DNA of 64,000 nt from JAUIIK01 sp041390865 (GTDB taxonomy: Bacteria; Chloroflexota; Chloroflexia; Thermomicrobiales; CFX8). The position numbers and the translations under genes are program-made. Numbering within the stretch: position 1 is the first letter of the stretch; the number at the start of each line of letters is the position of its first letter. Of the stretch, positions 61,941-64,000 are shown piece by piece. Below the pieces are notes generated by a model. That model saw only the letters and a list, made by a program, of their open reading frames with translations. It did no database searches and had not been told where the DNA came from. Location: assembly GCA_041390865.1 (NCBI GenBank), contig JAWKPC010000014.1:58361-122360 (forward strand), read 5' to 3'.

Positions 61941-62771
61941 ATCGCCGAGGCTTGGGAACTCATCGAAACTCTCGGTGAACATGTCATCGGCCGGCCCGAC
62001 GATGAGCGGATCTGGGGCGACAGCGACCGATGGATCCTTGCCGCTGTAGTCGATCTGATGGAGAACGCGCTGGATCGCCCCGATCCGCGCTCGACGCTTG
62101 TCGCTCGACAGCACGACCGTCCAGGGCGCGTGAGCCGTGTCGGTGTAGTAGAACATGAGCCGCCTGGCTTCGGTGTACTCGTCCCACTTCGACATCGCAA
62201 CATCGTCGAGCGAGCTGAGCTTCCACTGCTTTAGTGGGTCGTCCCGGCGCGCCTCGATCCGCGCTCGCTGCTCGTCTCTGCCGACCGCGAACCAGAGCTT
62301 GAAGAGATGCGTGCCGCTATCGACCAGCGAACGCTCGAGTTCCGGGGCCTGGCGCATGAACTCGAGATACTCTTCCGGCGTGCAGAATCCCATAACCCGC
62401 TCGACCCCGGCGCGGTTGTACCAGGAGCGATCAAAGAAGACGATCTCGCCTCCGGTCGGAAGCTGGCTGATGTAGCGCTGGAAGTACCACTGGCTGCGCT
62501 CTGCCTCGGTCGGCTTTTCAAGGGCCACCACCCGGGCGCCGCGAGGATTCAGATGCTTCCTGAAGCGCTTGATCGTGCCGCCTTTGCCTGCCGCATCCCG
62601 TCCTTCGAACACAATCACGACCCGCTGGTTCTCGGCTTTCACCCAGCGCTGGAGCTTGAGCAGCTCGATCTGGAGGGCATACAACGTCTCGTCGTAGAGA
62701 TCGCCATCCATACGCTCGTCGTACGGGTAAGCAATCGCGTCCTGCGGCGTGCTGTGCTCGTCGTTCCCCAC
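61938..62771 (-). CDS. ppk2: Polyphosphate kinase 2 (PPK2 family)
   Basis: The 277-residue P-loop kinase transfers phosphate between polyphosphate and nucleotides. VVIVFEGRDAAGKGGTIKRF is the Walker A region. FFDRSWYNRAGVERVMGFCT is the Walker B/active-site segment. The lid follows as KLWFAVGRDEQRARIEARRD, with DPLKQWKLSSLDDVAMSKWD. The GTG start has GGAG 6 nt upstream. Length fits single-domain class I PPK2. It would help maintain GTP or ATP from polyphosphate. A NUDIX gene ends just upstream of its start. Confidence 0.93.
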   Translation of the reverse strand: MGNDEHSTPQDAIAYPYDERMDGDLYDETLYALQIELLKLQRWVKAENQRVVIVFEGRDAAGKGGTIKRFRKHLNPRGARVVALEKPTEAERSQWYFQRYISQLPTGGEIVFFDRSWYNRAGVERVMGFCTPEEYLEFMRQAPELERSLVDSGTHLFKLWFAVGRDEQRARIEARRDDPLKQWKLSSLDDVAMSKWDEYTEARRLMFYYTDTAHAPWTVVLSSDKRRARIGAIQRVLHQIDYSGKDPSVAVAPDPLIVGPADDMFTESFDEFPSLGD

Positions 62772-62786
62772 CGGATCTCCCCGCTT

Positions 62787-63263
62787 TCATTCGTAGAATC
62801 CTTCAAACCGCCCATCGGCAAAGAAGTGGCACCGTTCGATCGCGAGGCCGTGACCACGCCGCGAGACATCGCAGAGCCAGACCGCATCGTCGTTGCGGAG
62901 CGCGCGATCCCGTATCTGGTCGACGGTCAACCAGGCTATGTCGGTTACGTCCTGCTCCTCGACCGGGGCGGACGTGGTCGACGCAAGTCGAGCCGAGACG
63001 ACGATCCTCCACCAGTGCAGGCCTTCGAAGCCGGTAAACGCCCCATGATCCACCGCGACGACCTCGATCGGCTCGACCTCGTAGCCTGACTCCTCGCGAA
63101 CCTCCCGGCGGGCGGCCTCGGCAAGAGTCTCGCCGGCCTCCAACGCACCGGACGGGAAGTACCAGACATGCCCTTGCGGCTTGCCGCGATCCTCCTCGAT
63201 CAGGAGGAACCGGCCCTCGTATTCAGTAACGACGACGATGGCGACGTGGGCCGGTATCCTCAC
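62787..63263 (-). CDS. NUDIX hydrolase
   Basis: The protein (about 158 aa) carries the NUDIX box GALEAGETLAEAARREVREESG, here with G-x5-E-x7-REVREESG. This binds Mg2+ and hydrolyses a nucleoside diphosphate linked to X. WYFPSGALEAGET precedes it, and AVDHGAFTGFEGLHWWRIVV follows. The GTG at 63263 overlaps the stop of the upstream nucleotidyltransferase-like gene (GTGA). An open frame continues upstream without similarity. The substrate could be an oxidised nucleotide, ADP-ribose or CoA-type compound. Confidence 0.85.
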   Translation of the reverse strand: MRIPAHVAIVVVTEYEGRFLLIEEDRGKPQGHVWYFPSGALEAGETLAEAARREVREESGYEVEPIEVVAVDHGAFTGFEGLHWWRIVVSARLASTTSAPVEEQDVTDIAWLTVDQIRDRALRNDDAVWLCDVSRRGHGLAIERCHFFADGRFEGFYE

Positions 63264-64000
63264 GAGTCCACCAGAGAATCGGCGGAAGACGAGAGATTTG
63301 CTGCGTACCGGACAACGTCGCGCTGGCTGCCATCCAGGAGAGACGCGACTTCGCCGGCGGCGAGGCGATAGAGATCGAGCGCCGCCATGCATGTCTCGGC
63401 GAAGGTCTCGTCGCCAAGACCGAAGGCACGGGCTTGCGTCGATCTCCAGGGCTCGCCAAGGCGCTCGTTCACCAGCCCCCAGAGCCGGTTCTCGGTGTCG
63501 AAAAGTATTCGCAGATGAATCGCCATCACCACGCCGAGCCGGAAAGAGAGAATCCCCCGCTGAACCGCCGCGCCGGTCAGGTTTCCCTGCTCCCTCAGAT
63601 TGACGAGCTTGTGGACTTCTTCGGCCAGTCCGGCTATCTCTCCCGCAACGTACTTATCAAGGGCCCCATCGCCGACAACGTCCCAGGTCCAGGCGAGAGC
63701 CTCCGCCTGAAGCTCCGCAGCGACGCCGCCTGCGTCAGCCAGCACCCGCGCTGAACGCCAGCCGGGCACCGACCCTGGAGCCTCCCGGGGAGAGTGAAAC
63801 GAAGCGCGAACTGCTGCTGGGGTGGTCCAGGAAATCGAAAGCAGCCAGTTCTCCCGGCGGGTCAACAGATAGGGAGCTCCCTCGCCGAGCGCGATGATGT
63901 CGACGTCCGACTCCGGCATCGCATCCCCACGGGCATGACTCCCCATCAGGACGACGGCCGCTGCACCCTGATCCACCAGCTCATCCGCGACCCGTTGAAG
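63260..64000 (-). CDS. Nucleotidyltransferase-domain protein, 5' end cut by window
   Basis: The N-terminal part reads AAVVLMGSHARGDAMPESDV followed by DIIAL. This is the GSxxxG-x-D-x-D signature of pol-beta-type nucleotidyltransferases (MNT/kanamycin nucleotidyltransferase-like). A helical C-terminal region follows (DKYVAGEIAGLAEEVHKLVN), which could bind a partner. The frame remains open to the window edge. A GTG at 63976 might start it, but upstream codons (LQRVADELVDQG) look coding, so the gene probably continues. The downstream NUDIX gene is coupled. The substrate is unknown. Confidence 0.75.
   Translation of the reverse strand, partial: LQRVADELVDQGAAAVVLMGSHARGDAMPESDVDIIALGEGAPYLLTRRENWLLSISWTTPAAVRASFHSPREAPGSVPGWRSARVLADAGGVAAELQAEALAWTWDVVGDGALDKYVAGEIAGLAEEVHKLVNLREQGNLTGAAVQRGILSFRLGVVMAIHLRILFDTENRLWGLVNERLGEPWRSTQARAFGLGDETFAETCMAALDLYRLAAGEVASLLDGSQRDVVRYAANLSSSADSLVDS

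Overview
The window looks like a chromosomal segment of a high-GC Chloroflexota bacterium, perhaps a relative of Thermomicrobia. That placement is an inference. It rests on high GC, overlapping ATGA/GTGA start-stop junctions, a secreted domain I associate with that phylum, an ETF plus Fe-S menaquinone-reductase module, a branched-chain 2-oxoacid dehydrogenase operon, and flavin/F420-type oxidoreductases. I see no rRNA, tRNA, CRISPR array or phage module.

Layout. 0-3.2 kb: acetyltransferase, a degenerate tyrosine recombinase, ADP-ribosylglycohydrolase and an HpcH-type aldolase. 3.4-6.7 kb: heme A synthase and a tandem pair of Ldh-type dehydrogenases behind a promoter whose spacer is a perfect palindrome. 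6.7-7.4 kb: repeats. 7.4-16 kb: an LLM oxidoreductase/LysE exporter/regulator operon, a tandem pair of fumarylacetoacetase-family genes, acetyltransferases and a broken acyl-CoA ligase. 16.3-22.1 kb: a cell-surface polysaccharide locus (ABC exporter, glycosyltransferases, polysaccharide deacetylase). 22.3-26.7 kb: etfB-etfA-membrane protein-Fe-S reductase, which would carry electrons from acyl-CoA dehydrogenases to menaquinone. 27-31.9 kb: an AraC regulator and a thiamine operon (thiD-thiG-thiE-thiE-thiS-tenA) under a TPP riboswitch. 32-38.5 kb: mixed metabolic genes and a truncated aquaporin. 38.7-41.6 kb: the most unusual stretch, with three copies of a purine-rich element of 200-294 bp closed by an 18-24 bp imperfect inverted repeat. 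Two copies lie directly upstream of genes for Tat-exported proteins that share a Cys/His motif. 41.7-50 kb: DapA-family lyase, an ECF sigma operon, UroD-family protein, MBL hydrolase and small membrane genes. 50-52.3 kb: dispersed repeats and an IS110-family element inserted in a repeat that also exists uninterrupted at 6.8 kb. 52-56 kb: membrane proteins, NAD synthetase and an orphan VirB11/CpaF-like ATPase. 56.4-61.4 kb: a complete E3-E1alpha-E1beta-E2 2-oxoacid dehydrogenase operon. 61.5-64 kb: a small basic protein, PPK2, NUDIX and a nucleotidyltransferase cut by the window end.

Several conserved genes are interrupted by single-base frameshifts (GNAT, acyl-CoA ligase, glycosyltransferase, Fe-S reductase, DapA-like C-terminus, UroD-family, one membrane protein), and a TolB-like gene has one in-frame stop. 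At least one shift lies in a G run. Assembly indels are therefore a serious alternative to real gene decay.
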